Source of the DNA: a virus
DNA length: 37,332 nucleotides
IMG/VR virus record: IMGVR_UViG_3300037486_000738
Span: 1 to 37,332 of that record
Direction: 5' to 3' (one strand)
Below are positions 20,069-26,135 of this stretch, in pieces (position 1 is the stretch's first letter; each line of letters opens with the position of its first letter). Under the pieces are notes generated by a model. The model was not told the origin of the DNA, searched no databases, and saw nothing but the letters and a program-made list of their open reading frames with translations. A program made the translations under genes and the position numbers.

Positions 20069-21028
20069 ATGCGAGCACGTTTTGTTTTTGAGAAATTTAC
20101 TGAAGATTCAGATCCTATTGAAGATATGGGAATAGGAATACAATATCAATTGGAACAATGGTTAGAAAAAAATCAACATTCATGGAGACGTATTAGCATA
20201 AATGATACGGATGAGATTCTTTCTAAGCTTATATATGCAGAAACTAATGAAAAACATAATAAAGATAACCTTGATAGATTTATTAATTTTTTATTAAAAA
20301 GTCGTAGTAATTATAATAAAGACGATATTTTACAAACGTGTATAGGATATAATCAATATCAATTTTTAGATTTTTTAATAGAAAGAGGAGCAAAATTTAA
20401 AGATTTATCTAGTAAAGCTAGTTATATTTTGCATGATGGTAAATTAGTTTCTTTTACACCAGAAGAAGAAATGTTAATTGCATGCAGTGATGGTAATTAT
20501 TCAGTATTTGTAAAAATGATAAATAGTGGAGTTAAACTTAAAATTGGAATGATTAGTGCTGCATTTAAACATGATGTAATTGCAAGATATCCACCAGATA
20601 AAAGCGAAAAAGAAAAAATATTACAATTTTTGAGAGATCATATAGATAATTTGGAAGATTATATACACCCCAGAGATCATAAAAAAATAGACAAAATTAA
20701 AAATTTATTGAGTGCCAAAAAATCCTTGGATGGTAAATTTTATCCTACAGGATATAAATTATATAGAGTTTTAAAATATATAAATGAAAATGAAGTCAAT
20801 TCATCGCGTCAAATTGCCAAACTAGTTTATGAATTGAGTTACGGAAAAGATACATTTAATCCAATATTAAATGGAAGTTATTGGAGTGATAGTATGGAAG
20901 GAGTTAAGTCTCATACTTATACAGATGATGACGGTAATTGGGTTCTTACAGATACTGCAAAACTTAAATTAAGAAAATTAGAAATTAAATTTAAACCTCA
21001 AGAAGCAGAATTAAACCCTTATGTATAG
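20069..21028 (+). CDS. EDSDPI-DMGIG motif protein with ankyrin-like middle
   Basis: 319 residues. The N-terminus EKFTEDSDPIEDMGIG (9-24) matches that of the protein at 16013. The middle (about 70-180) has short helical repeats of ankyrin look (QYQFLDFLIERGAKF; NYSVFVKMINSGVKL). The C-terminal part (about 230-300) may be a winged-helix-like domain (YKLYRVLKYINENEVNSSRQI). Function unknown; ankyrin repeats would suggest protein binding. Confidence 0.55.
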   Translation: MRARFVFEKFTEDSDPIEDMGIGIQYQLEQWLEKNQHSWRRISINDTDEILSKLIYAETNEKHNKDNLDRFINFLLKSRSNYNKDDILQTCIGYNQYQFLDFLIERGAKFKDLSSKASYILHDGKLVSFTPEEEMLIACSDGNYSVFVKMINSGVKLKIGMISAAFKHDVIARYPPDKSEKEKILQFLRDHIDNLEDYIHPRDHKKIDKIKNLLSAKKSLDGKFYPTGYKLYRVLKYINENEVNSSRQIAKLVYELSYGKDTFNPILNGSYWSDSMEGVKSHTYTDDDGNWVLTDTAKLKLRKLEIKFKPQEAELNPYV

Positions 21029-21075
21029 TATGCCAAAAATGGAAGTAAAAGTATGCCAAAAATGGAAGTGAATAA
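21027..21075 (+). repeat. 23-nt tandem duplication over a start codon
   Basis: AGTATGCCAAAAATGGAAGT occurs twice with a 23-nt period (starting 21027/21028 and 21050/21051). The first copy starts a frame that ends after 13 codons; the second starts the bactofilin. It looks like a recent replication slip or a start-site decoy. Confidence 0.7.
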
Positions 21076-21430
21076 CAATACAGTGACTATTATAAGTCAA
21101 GGAACAGAAATAACCGGTGATATAAAATCATCTGGAGATATTCGTATTGATGGAACATTGAATGGTAACATGATAATTAAAGGAAAGGTTGTTATTGGTT
21201 CAACTGGCTATGTCAAAGGAGAAATAGAATGTAAAGATTCTGAGGTATCTGGAATGATTAATGGTAAAATAAGTGTATCTCAACTTCTTAATTTAAAGGT
21301 TTCTTCAAAGATGATTGGCACAATTAATACTACAAAACTTTCTATTGAATCTGGCGCTATTTTTACTGGTAACTGTTTAATGAAAGATATCAATGAAGAT
21401 ACATCTAATTTAAAAGAAAAAAGAAAATAA
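21053..21430 (+). CDS. Bactofilin (polymer-forming cytoskeletal protein)
   Basis: 125 residues, near the usual size. The core is a run of short hydrophobic/glycine repeats typical of the bactofilin beta-helix: ISQGTEITGDIKSSGDIRID, GTLNGNMIIKGKVVIGSTG, VKGEIECKDSEVSGMINGKI, IGTINTTKLSIESGA. Bactofilins self-assemble into non-polar filaments at the inner membrane and help shape cells. No membrane segment, short flanks. A phage copy might make a scaffold inside the infected cell. It is preceded by the 23-nt duplicated start region. Confidence 0.88.
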   Translation: MPKMEVNNNTVTIISQGTEITGDIKSSGDIRIDGTLNGNMIIKGKVVIGSTGYVKGEIECKDSEVSGMINGKISVSQLLNLKVSSKMIGTINTTKLSIESGAIFTGNCLMKDINEDTSNLKEKRK

Positions 21431-21489
21431 TCTAATAATAAAACTTTATGTATAGTTTTTAATATAATTAACATAGATATATAGTATAT

Positions 21490-21555
21490 ATGAAAAAATA
21501 TTTTTTGAGCATATCGACCTCCTCATCAACTAGTATAACAACTTTAATGGAATAG
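21490..21555 (+). CDS. Putative leader peptide rich in Ser/Thr
   Basis: A 21-codon ORF encodes a peptide with seven Ser and four Thr in its middle (SISTSSSTSITT). It overlaps a perfect 9-bp stem (21507-21515 with 21555-21563) and is followed by a strong terminator (21581-21615). The order leader peptide, hairpin, terminator resembles amino-acid attenuators such as thrL, but the downstream gene also has its own promoter. Translation is not proven. Confidence 0.4.
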   Translation: MKKYFLSISTSSSTSITTLME

Positions 21556-21563
21556 ATATGCTC
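21507..21563 (+). promoter_or_regulatory. Hairpin overlapping the leader ORF
   Basis: GAGCATATC (21507-21515) pairs perfectly with GATATGCTC (21555-21563), bracketing most of the Ser/Thr-rich ORF and including its stop codon. Translating ribosomes would open it. Confidence 0.55.
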
Positions 21564-21580
21564 TCGTGTATCCTTGGACG

Positions 21581-21615
21581 GGGGAGAGCATTTGGCTCTC
21601 CCCTTTTCGTTTTTT
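21581..21615 (+). terminator. Strong intrinsic terminator
   Basis: GGGGAGAGC-ATTTG-GCTCTCCCC is a perfect 9-bp GC-rich stem followed by TTTTCGTTTTTT. It ends the bactofilin transcript or forms the terminator of an attenuator. Confidence 0.9.
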
Positions 21616-21647
21616 AGTTCTTTGAAATTTTGTTAAAAATATTTTTA

Positions 21648-21673
21648 TTTGTCAAAAAAATATATTATATTTG
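21648..21673 (+). promoter_or_regulatory. Promoter, TTTG-N14-TATATTTG
   Basis: TTTG (21648-21651), 14-nt spacer, TATATTTG (21666-21673). It drives the WYL_2-like gene at 21686 and, by position, the RNase P RNA and the second tRNA array. Confidence 0.78.
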
Positions 21674-21685
21674 TATTAACTAAAA

Positions 21686-21940
21686 ATGAGTATTATGACA
21701 CCGGTTAAACAAGATGAATTGAAAGAAATGCTTAGAATGGGAAAAGTACATTTTGAGTATAAAAAGGCAGATGGAACTATAAGAGAAGCTCTTGGAACTC
21801 TTAATTCAGATTATATTCCAGTAGCAATGATACCTAAAGATAGTTCAACTTACAAAGAATATAATCTAAGATATTTTGATTTAGATAAAAATTCTTGGAG
21901 ATCTATCGCAAAAGAAACAACACAAATAATAGTTCTTTGA
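21686..21940 (+). CDS. WYL_2/DUF2693-like small phage protein
   Basis: 84 residues. VHFEYKKADGTIREALGTLN near 21-40 followed by LRYFDLDKNSWRSI near 62-75 is the pattern of the small Sm-like/SH3-barrel family DUF2693 (WYL_2), frequent in phages of Bacteroidetes. The role is unknown; WYL-type folds can bind ligands or nucleic acid. The stop lies 6 nt before the RNase P RNA, so they may share a transcript. Confidence 0.7.
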   Translation: MSIMTPVKQDELKEMLRMGKVHFEYKKADGTIREALGTLNSDYIPVAMIPKDSSTYKEYNLRYFDLDKNSWRSIAKETTQIIVL

Positions 21941-21946
21941 CAATAT

Positions 21947-22210
21947 AATTTATTAGTAAAGAGGGTCCATTGCACTACGGTGAGGAACTTCGCGACATCT
22001 CAGCTTAATTCAGGAGATAGTGCCAGACGAATGATTCTGGTTAAATGAAAGCTGGAAGAAATTCCAATGGGAAGCAGCTATCGTTATTACTGAAGAGGAT
22101 GCAACTTAAAAAAGCTTAAACGGTGAGCTGGTTAATGATAGCAAGGTAAAGGCCAATAGATAAATAATGGATTAAAACAGAATCGCGGGTACGCTCATAT
22201 TAATAAATTT
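21947..22210 (+). ncRNA. rnpB: Compact RNase P RNA
   Basis: About 264 nt with the bacterial RNase P core. P1 pairs 21947-21958 with 22198-22209. P2 pairs TCCATT (21966-21971) with AATGGA (22166-22171). P3 is only CAC-TACG-GTG (21973-21982). P4 pairs CGCGA (21991-21995), inside GAGGAACTTCGCGA, with TCGCG (22183-22187), inside ACAGAATCGCGGG. Other conserved strings: TGCCAG/CTGG (P8-like), GATGCAAC (22098), AAACGGTG (22118) and GGTAAAGGCCAATA (22145). It is shorter than the usual 350-400 nt, so P3 and P12-type arms are reduced. It lies directly upstream of tRNAs it could process. Confidence 0.85.
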
Positions 22211-22214
22211 AAAT

Positions 22215-22327
22215 GCGCTCGTAGTTTAAGGAAGAAGAAGAAACAGGTACCATTTCTCTTGAGAAAATTCTTTGTAGAACACTTCCATAGTTGGGAAGAA
22301 GTCTTGGTTCAAATCCAAGGGAGCGCT
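22215..22327 (+). tRNA. Irregular tRNA with insertion before anticodon arm
   Basis: Acceptor GCGCTCG/GGAGCGC (one G-G mismatch), D-arm GTTT...AAAC with GG, T-arm CTTGG-TTCAAAT-CCAAG. A 5-7-5 hairpin CTTCC-ATAGTTG-GGAAG gives nominal anticodon AGT (Thr), but about 36 nt with two small hairpins lie between D-arm and it. It starts 5 nt after the RNase P RNA. Isotype uncertain; a type II tRNA with insertion is also possible. Confidence 0.5.
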
Positions 22328-22332
22328 CTAAA

Positions 22333-22409
22333 CCTGATGTATCCCCTCTGTCTTATACACAGTAGAAAGGGTAATTGGTTACATGTGGGTTCGATTCCCT
22401 CTATCAGGA
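22333..22409 (+). tRNA. tRNA-Ile(UAU) with D-arm-like segment after the anticodon arm
   Basis: Acceptor CCTGATG/TATCAGG, T8-A9, then anticodon arm CTGT-CTTATAC-ACAG, then the D-arm-like GGGTAATTGGTTACAT (22370-22385), then T-arm GTGGG-TTCGATT-CCCTC. CCC before and GGG after the anticodon arm can pair, against CAC and GTG in tRNA-Arg at 13933. Normal length (77). Reads AUA. Confidence 0.75.
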
Positions 22410-22419
22410 CAAATGGTTA

Positions 22420-22457
22420 GTACACATTTCTTTATTAAACACATAAATATATATTAT
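22420..22457 (+). promoter_or_regulatory. Inverted repeat in front of endonuclease start
   Basis: TACACATTT (about 22420-22428) and AAATGTGTA form a 9-bp stem whose 3' arm ends a few bases before the ATG at 22462. It could sequester the start region, as hairpins do for some T4 homing endonuclease messages. Confidence 0.45.
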
Positions 22458-22461
22458 AAAT

Positions 22462-23259
22462 GTGTATATCATGAAAAGAAAAAAACTTATTTGCAAAAAG
22501 TGTAATAAATTAATTGATTCTTCTAATTTTATTAGACATTCTAATTCATGCAAAGGTATAGATAAAAAATTAAGAGTAAAAGAAGAATGGAAACAAGAAA
22601 ATGGAAAATATTTATGTATATTTTGTAAAAAAGAATACACAAAGATGGGAATTATTTCTCACATTTTAATTAAACATTTGGGGCATACAATACATAATAA
22701 TCTTAAAAAATATAATGAAGATGTAAAAAAAGGAAAAATAAAATCTAAAAATCAATATATTTTAGCTAAAGAACAGGGCAAAAAATGGATAATGCCTCCA
22801 GAAGCGATTGAAAAACAAAGGCTTAAACATATAGGAAAACATCTTAGTAAAGAACATAAAGAAATACTTTCTTTAAAACGATCAAAAGCTATAGAAGAGT
22901 TAGGAAGAGGAGGATTTAAACATATTAAATGGTATAAAATTACTAATATTCAAAATCAAGAGTTTATAGTAAGAGGAAAATGGGAATTAAAGGTAGCTAA
23001 TTTGTTAAATGCTAATAATATTGTTTGGATTAGAAAAATTTATTTAAAATATGAAGATGAAAAAGGGGTTTTAAAAACTTATACTCCCGATTTTTATTTA
23101 CTAAATTATAATAAGTACATTGAAGTTAAAGGATATTTCAGTGTTAAAGATAAACAAAAAATTGAAAAAGTTTTACAAAAAAATAAAATTAATTTAATAA
23201 TAATAGATAAAAATATTATTAATAATGAAGATGAAATACTTAAAAAAATTATAACGTAA
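22462..23259 (+). CDS. Homing endonuclease, PD-(D/E)XK-like
   Basis: 265 residues. N-terminal zinc-finger-like modules (CKKCN...HSNSC; CIFCKKEY...HILIKH), a basic middle, and a C-terminal domain with RGKWELKVANLL, YTPDFYLL and YIEVKGYFSVKDKQK. The D and E-x-K positions match a PD-(D/E)XK core, as in the gene at 11093, with which it shares the GxxELxxAxxL and YTPDF...E(I/V)KG patterns. It lies in the second tRNA array behind an inverted repeat. Confidence 0.7.
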   Translation: MYIMKRKKLICKKCNKLIDSSNFIRHSNSCKGIDKKLRVKEEWKQENGKYLCIFCKKEYTKMGIISHILIKHLGHTIHNNLKKYNEDVKKGKIKSKNQYILAKEQGKKWIMPPEAIEKQRLKHIGKHLSKEHKEILSLKRSKAIEELGRGGFKHIKWYKITNIQNQEFIVRGKWELKVANLLNANNIVWIRKIYLKYEDEKGVLKTYTPDFYLLNYNKYIEVKGYFSVKDKQKIEKVLQKNKINLIIIDKNIINNEDEILKKIIT

Positions 23260-23261
23260 TT

Positions 23262-23333
23262 GCACTTATAGTTCAGAAGGAAAAATGCATCCTTGGTACG
23301 GATGCGCCGCCAGTTCGAATCTGGCTAAGTGCT
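23262..23333 (+). tRNA. tRNA-Thr(GGU)
   Basis: Acceptor GCACTTA/TAAGTGC, anticodon arm CATCC-TTGGTAC-GGATG, T-arm GCCAG-TTCGAAT-CTGGC. Confidence 0.92.
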
Positions 23334-23338
23334 CAATT

Positions 23339-23411
23339 GCTTCTATCGTATAATCGGTAATTATGCCTGCCTTGTAAGCAGGAGAACGGGGTTCGATTCC
23401 TCGTAGAAGCT
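23339..23411 (+). tRNA. tRNA-Thr(UGU)
   Basis: Acceptor GCTTCTA/TAGAAGC, anticodon arm CCTGC-CTTGTAA-GCAGG, T-arm CGGGG-TTCGATT-CCTCG. Confidence 0.93.
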
Positions 23412-23418
23412 CAACAAT

Positions 23419-23504
23419 GCAAAGTCGTGTCAGAGCGGCTTATTGTAACCCAAGGCGGGTCAAGGAGGAATTCCTTCGCAGGTTCGAATCCTGCCGACTT
23501 TGCA
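23419..23504 (+). tRNA. Type II tRNA, isotype unclear (Tyr-like)
   Basis: A 9-bp acceptor GCAAAGTCG/CGACTTTGC, a long variable arm AAGGA/TCCTT and T-arm GCAGG-TTCGAAT-CCTGC mark a class II tRNA. The anticodon arm is irregular: TTGTAAC would give GUA (Tyr), but its stem does not pair well; ACCC/GGGT with a 5-nt loop is the only clean hairpin. Confidence 0.6.
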
Positions 23505-23510
23505 TTTTTT

Positions 23511-23597
23511 GGATGGATGGCCGAGTGGTCTATGGCGTTAGTCTTGAAAACTAATGATCGCGTAAGTGATCCGTGGGTTCGAATCCGACTTCATCCG
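23511..23597 (+). tRNA. tRNA-Ser(UGA)
   Basis: Acceptor GGATGGA/TTCATCC, anticodon arm TTAGT-CTTGAAA-ACTAA, variable arm GATC/GATC, discriminator G. Class II as expected. Confidence 0.92.
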
Positions 23598-23610
23598 CAA
23601 TGTTAGCATA

Positions 23611-23654
23611 AAACCACACGATGCTACGTGTAAGTTCGAATCTTACCTCGTTTA
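23611..23654 (+). pseudogene. Short tRNA-like fragment without D-arm
   Basis: Hairpin ACACG-ATGCTA-CGTGT (GCT in a 6-nt loop) runs straight into T-arm TAAG-TTCGAAT-CTTA and a 3' acceptor CTCGTTT that can partly pair with AAAC upstream. No D-arm. Probably a decayed tRNA; a minimal armless tRNA is a less likely option. Confidence 0.4.
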
Positions 23655-23716
23655 GATCGGGAGATTGATAATGAGCAATGGGTGAAGGAAGAGACCCAGC
23701 GTTGGTGTGGATGAAT

Positions 23717-23805
23717 GGAGAGTAGAGCACAAGGGAGTGCAGCCGGTCTCGAAAACCGGTCCGGCGTTAAGTATTTCGTCGAGGGTTCGATTCCTTTATT
23801 CTCCG
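23717..23805 (+). tRNA. tRNA-Ser(CGA)
   Basis: Acceptor GGAGAGT/ATTCTCC, D-arm GCAC/GTGC, anticodon arm CCGGT-CTCGAAA-ACCGG, long variable arm GGCG/CGTC, discriminator G. Confidence 0.92.
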
Positions 23806-23811
23806 CTTATT

Positions 23812-23899
23812 GGATGGTTACCCAAGTTGGTTAAGGGGGCAGTTTGCTAAACTGTTAGATCGGGAAACTGATGCGTGAGTTCGAACCTCACACCATCCG
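23812..23899 (+). tRNA. tRNA-Ser(GCU)
   Basis: Acceptor GGATGGT/ACCATCC, anticodon arm GCAGT-TTGCTAA-ACTGT, long variable region, T-arm GTGAG-TTCGAAC-CTCAC, discriminator G. Confidence 0.92.
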
Positions 23900-23918
23900 C
23901 AGATTTAAAACTATAATT

Positions 23919-24038
23919 ATGAATGAATTATCATTATTAGATTACATTATTGGAATTCTTTGTATTGCAATTCTTATAGGAGGAGTTATTGGAGGTCGAT
24001 GGTGGATTAAAGATATGAAAGACAAAGGACAATGGTAA
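23919..24038 (+). CDS. Small membrane peptide, 39 aa
   Basis: One hydrophobic helix (about 8-27) rich in Ile/Gly, then a basic tail (RWWIKDMKDKGQW). Fits neatly between tRNA-Ser and tRNA-Thr. Function unknown. Confidence 0.45.
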   Translation: MNELSLLDYIIGILCIAILIGGVIGGRWWIKDMKDKGQW

Positions 24039-24043
24039 ATAAT

Positions 24044-24117
24044 GGCCGCATCGTCTAGATGGCACAAGATTCTGCACTCGTAATGCAGGGAAGTCGGTTC
24101 GATCCCGATTGTGGCCT
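24044..24117 (+). tRNA. tRNA-Thr(CGU)
   Basis: Acceptor GGCCGCA/TGTGGCC, anticodon arm CTGCA-CTCGTAA-TGCAG, T-arm GTCGG-TTCGATC-CCGAT. Confidence 0.92.
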
Positions 24118-24135
24118 CAATTTTAAAATATAAAT

Positions 24136-24345
24136 ATGAAAACGCCAACATTAGAAGAAGAATTATCAATTTATCGTAGATTATTAATTCGTTTACATAC
24201 TGCAAGATGGACAGGACATAGCGAAATAGTAGAAGATCTTTTAAAAAGAATTGGAGATTATTCATATGCTCGTACTAATAGTAATGGAAATTACAAAGAA
24301 GAAGAAAAATATCAAATTGAAACTTTATTAAATCTCGATAAATAA
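24136..24345 (+). CDS. Small helical protein, 69 aa
   Basis: A helical N-terminal half (LEEELSIYRRLLIRLHTARW) and a charged end. Preceded by TATAAATATG, a late-box-like leader. No family recognised. Confidence 0.45.
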   Translation: MKTPTLEEELSIYRRLLIRLHTARWTGHSEIVEDLLKRIGDYSYARTNSNGNYKEEEKYQIETLLNLDK

Positions 24346-24346
24346 A

Positions 24347-24457
24347 ATGGCAGATGAAGGATGTTGTGAAGGTTGCTTAAAACTTTCAGGATGTTTATTT
24401 TGGGCTATTATACTTTTAGCTATAATAATAGTAGGGGCAATAGGCTGGCTACGTTAA
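24347..24457 (+). CDS. Small Cys-rich membrane peptide, 36 aa
   Basis: Begins MADEGCCEGCLKLSGC, four cysteines, then a single membrane helix (about 18-34). Starts one base after the preceding stop. Possibly a membrane-bound metal or lipid-modified peptide; function unknown. Confidence 0.45.
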   Translation: MADEGCCEGCLKLSGCLFWAIILLAIIIVGAIGWLR

Positions 24458-24467
24458 TATCATAAAA

Positions 24468-25112
24468 ATGGATTTAAAAATATTTGGAGATAGTCATGGT
24501 GATGCGTTTCTAAGTGTTAATCTTAAGAATAGTATACCGACATTAAATTGGATATGGTCTGTTTGGCAAGCACCAATAACTATGTCTCGTTTTGCATTTG
24601 AAAATTTGAATTTAATAAACATTAAAAATGGCGATGGCGGAGATGTATATGTAAATGAAGGAGACATTGTATGTTTTTGCCTCGGAGAAATAGATTGTCG
24701 CGGACATTTATGCAAGCCTGAAAATTTTATAAAATATAGAGAACTTGTTGATGAAATTGTTCCTCGTTATTTTGAAGCAATTAGATTGAATGTAGAACAA
24801 TATCAAAATTTAACGACAATGGTTTATAATATAGTTCCTACAGTAAAACACGCAGAAGAAATTTCAAATCCGTGGCTTCCTCATATAGGATCAGACGAAC
24901 AAAGAAAAGAAGTAACATTATATGTAAATTTAAAATTGAAGGAATATTGTAAAAAATATAATTATGTTTTTTTTGATATTTATGATAAATATTGTGATAA
25001 AGAAGGCTTTTTGAATCCCGAATTAAAAGATAGTAATATACATATAAAAAATTCAATTTATATAGAAGAATTTTTAAAAAATAAAATACAAGACATTTTA
25101 ACTAAACATTAA
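24468..25112 (+). CDS. SGNH/GDSL-like hydrolase candidate
   Basis: 214 residues. GDSHG at 7-11 gives the block I serine (S9), FCLGEIDCR near 66-74 fits an oxyanion-hole block, and DSNIHIKN near 190 offers D and H as in the D-x-x-H block of SGNH esterases. Such enzymes remove acyl groups from sugars or lipids. No signal peptide, so it would act in the cytoplasm or in the particle. Function otherwise unknown. Confidence 0.6.
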   Translation: MDLKIFGDSHGDAFLSVNLKNSIPTLNWIWSVWQAPITMSRFAFENLNLINIKNGDGGDVYVNEGDIVCFCLGEIDCRGHLCKPENFIKYRELVDEIVPRYFEAIRLNVEQYQNLTTMVYNIVPTVKHAEEISNPWLPHIGSDEQRKEVTLYVNLKLKEYCKKYNYVFFDIYDKYCDKEGFLNPELKDSNIHIKNSIYIEEFLKNKIQDILTKH

Positions 25113-25145
25113 CAGAACATAATGTATTATATATAATATAATTAT

Positions 25146-25153
25146 TATATTTA
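25146..25153 (+). promoter_or_regulatory. Promoter box TATATTTA
   Basis: TATATTTA lies 5 nt before the ATG at 25159, so the transcript would have almost no leader, which is possible in Bacteroidetes; the upstream part is AT-rich without a clear TTTG. Confidence 0.45.
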
Positions 25154-25158
25154 CAACT

Positions 25159-25665
25159 ATGGAATGGGAAAATGAAAATATTGAAGATTTTATCAAATCT
25201 CACAGAGATAAATTTGATACTTATCGTCCTGAACTCAATCATCATAACAGATTCTTAAAAAAATTATATAATAAATTTAAAAAATTAATTGATATTACTC
25301 CCTATCTCGTAAAAGTTGGCATAATAGGCACAATTATTACGATTTTTTCTTTTTTTATATGGAAACAATATCTTTGTCCGCCATTGACTCATATTTCTTT
25401 ACATAATTATAAAATAGAACATGTGTATAAATATGAAATCTGTAGCAATATTAGAAACGTTAAAAAGTATATTGAAACTGAAGAAGAAAAAGCAGAATTT
25501 AAACTTGAGTTACAAAATTTTAATGATCAATATAAAAATTTAAATAAAGCATTAAGAAAAGAACATTCTGCTAAAAATGCAATGAATGTGGTATATTTTT
25601 ATAAAGCAAAACTAGAATTTTTAAATAACAAAATAGAAAATTATAAATCTATAAATAAACAATAA
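25159..25665 (+). CDS. Single-pass membrane protein with C-terminal coiled coil
   Basis: 168 residues. A charged N-terminus (about 1-48) is followed by one membrane helix (about 50-70) and a long charged helix (about 95-168). Possibly a bitopic envelope protein or spanin-like component, but no lipobox partner is adjacent. No family recognised. Confidence 0.5.
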   Translation: MEWENENIEDFIKSHRDKFDTYRPELNHHNRFLKKLYNKFKKLIDITPYLVKVGIIGTIITIFSFFIWKQYLCPPLTHISLHNYKIEHVYKYEICSNIRNVKKYIETEEEKAEFKLELQNFNDQYKNLNKALRKEHSAKNAMNVVYFYKAKLEFLNNKIENYKSINKQ

Positions 25666-25669
25666 AAAC

Positions 25670-25906
25670 ATGAATGCGCAAGAAGCAGCAAACAAAACTA
25701 AACAAAATTTAGAATCTAGTATTCCACAACAAGAATATGATAGTCTAATGACCAGAATTGAATACCTGATTTCTGTAGGAGAATTTCTTACATGGGAAGA
25801 ATCTCTTAGTAAAAAAACGATAGAAAGATTGAAAAATGAAAAATACAAAGTTAATAAGTGTATTGGTGGCGGCTATAATATTACATGGAATCATATAAAA
25901 ATTTAA
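25670..25906 (+). CDS. Small hypothetical protein, 78 aa
   Basis: Helical, charged, with a Gly-rich end (CIGGGYNITWNHIKI). Follows the membrane protein by 4 nt, likely co-translated. Function unknown. Confidence 0.45.
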   Translation: MNAQEAANKTKQNLESSIPQQEYDSLMTRIEYLISVGEFLTWEESLSKKTIERLKNEKYKVNKCIGGGYNITWNHIKI

Positions 25907-25916
25907 AATATAAGTA

Positions 25917-26135
25917 ATGACAACGATGACAAGCATGACCGACGAAGTGGTATTTAGTCCAGTAAAAGATGATAAAATAAGCTCTCATCTTAAAGATAGT
26001 GAAATTTGGGAAAAGGCATATACTCTTGAAGAGTTTACAGATGAAGCTCGTGCTAAATATCCCGCATGGTACGAATATCACATTAGATTTGATGGAGTTG
26101 TTCCAATTCAATGTACTAAGATTAAAGAAATATGA
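25917..26135 (+). CDS. Small hypothetical protein, 72 aa
   Basis: Soluble, acidic. The stop overlaps the ATG of the large T9SS protein at 26132, so the two are coupled and it might assist it. No family recognised. Confidence 0.45.
   Translation: MTTMTSMTDEVVFSPVKDDKISSHLKDSEIWEKAYTLEEFTDEARAKYPAWYEYHIRFDGVVPIQCTKIKEI

Noticed and set aside
23419-23504. Selenocysteine tRNA
   Set aside because: The long acceptor and variable arm are suggestive, but no UCA anticodon loop can be placed and no selenium genes are seen.
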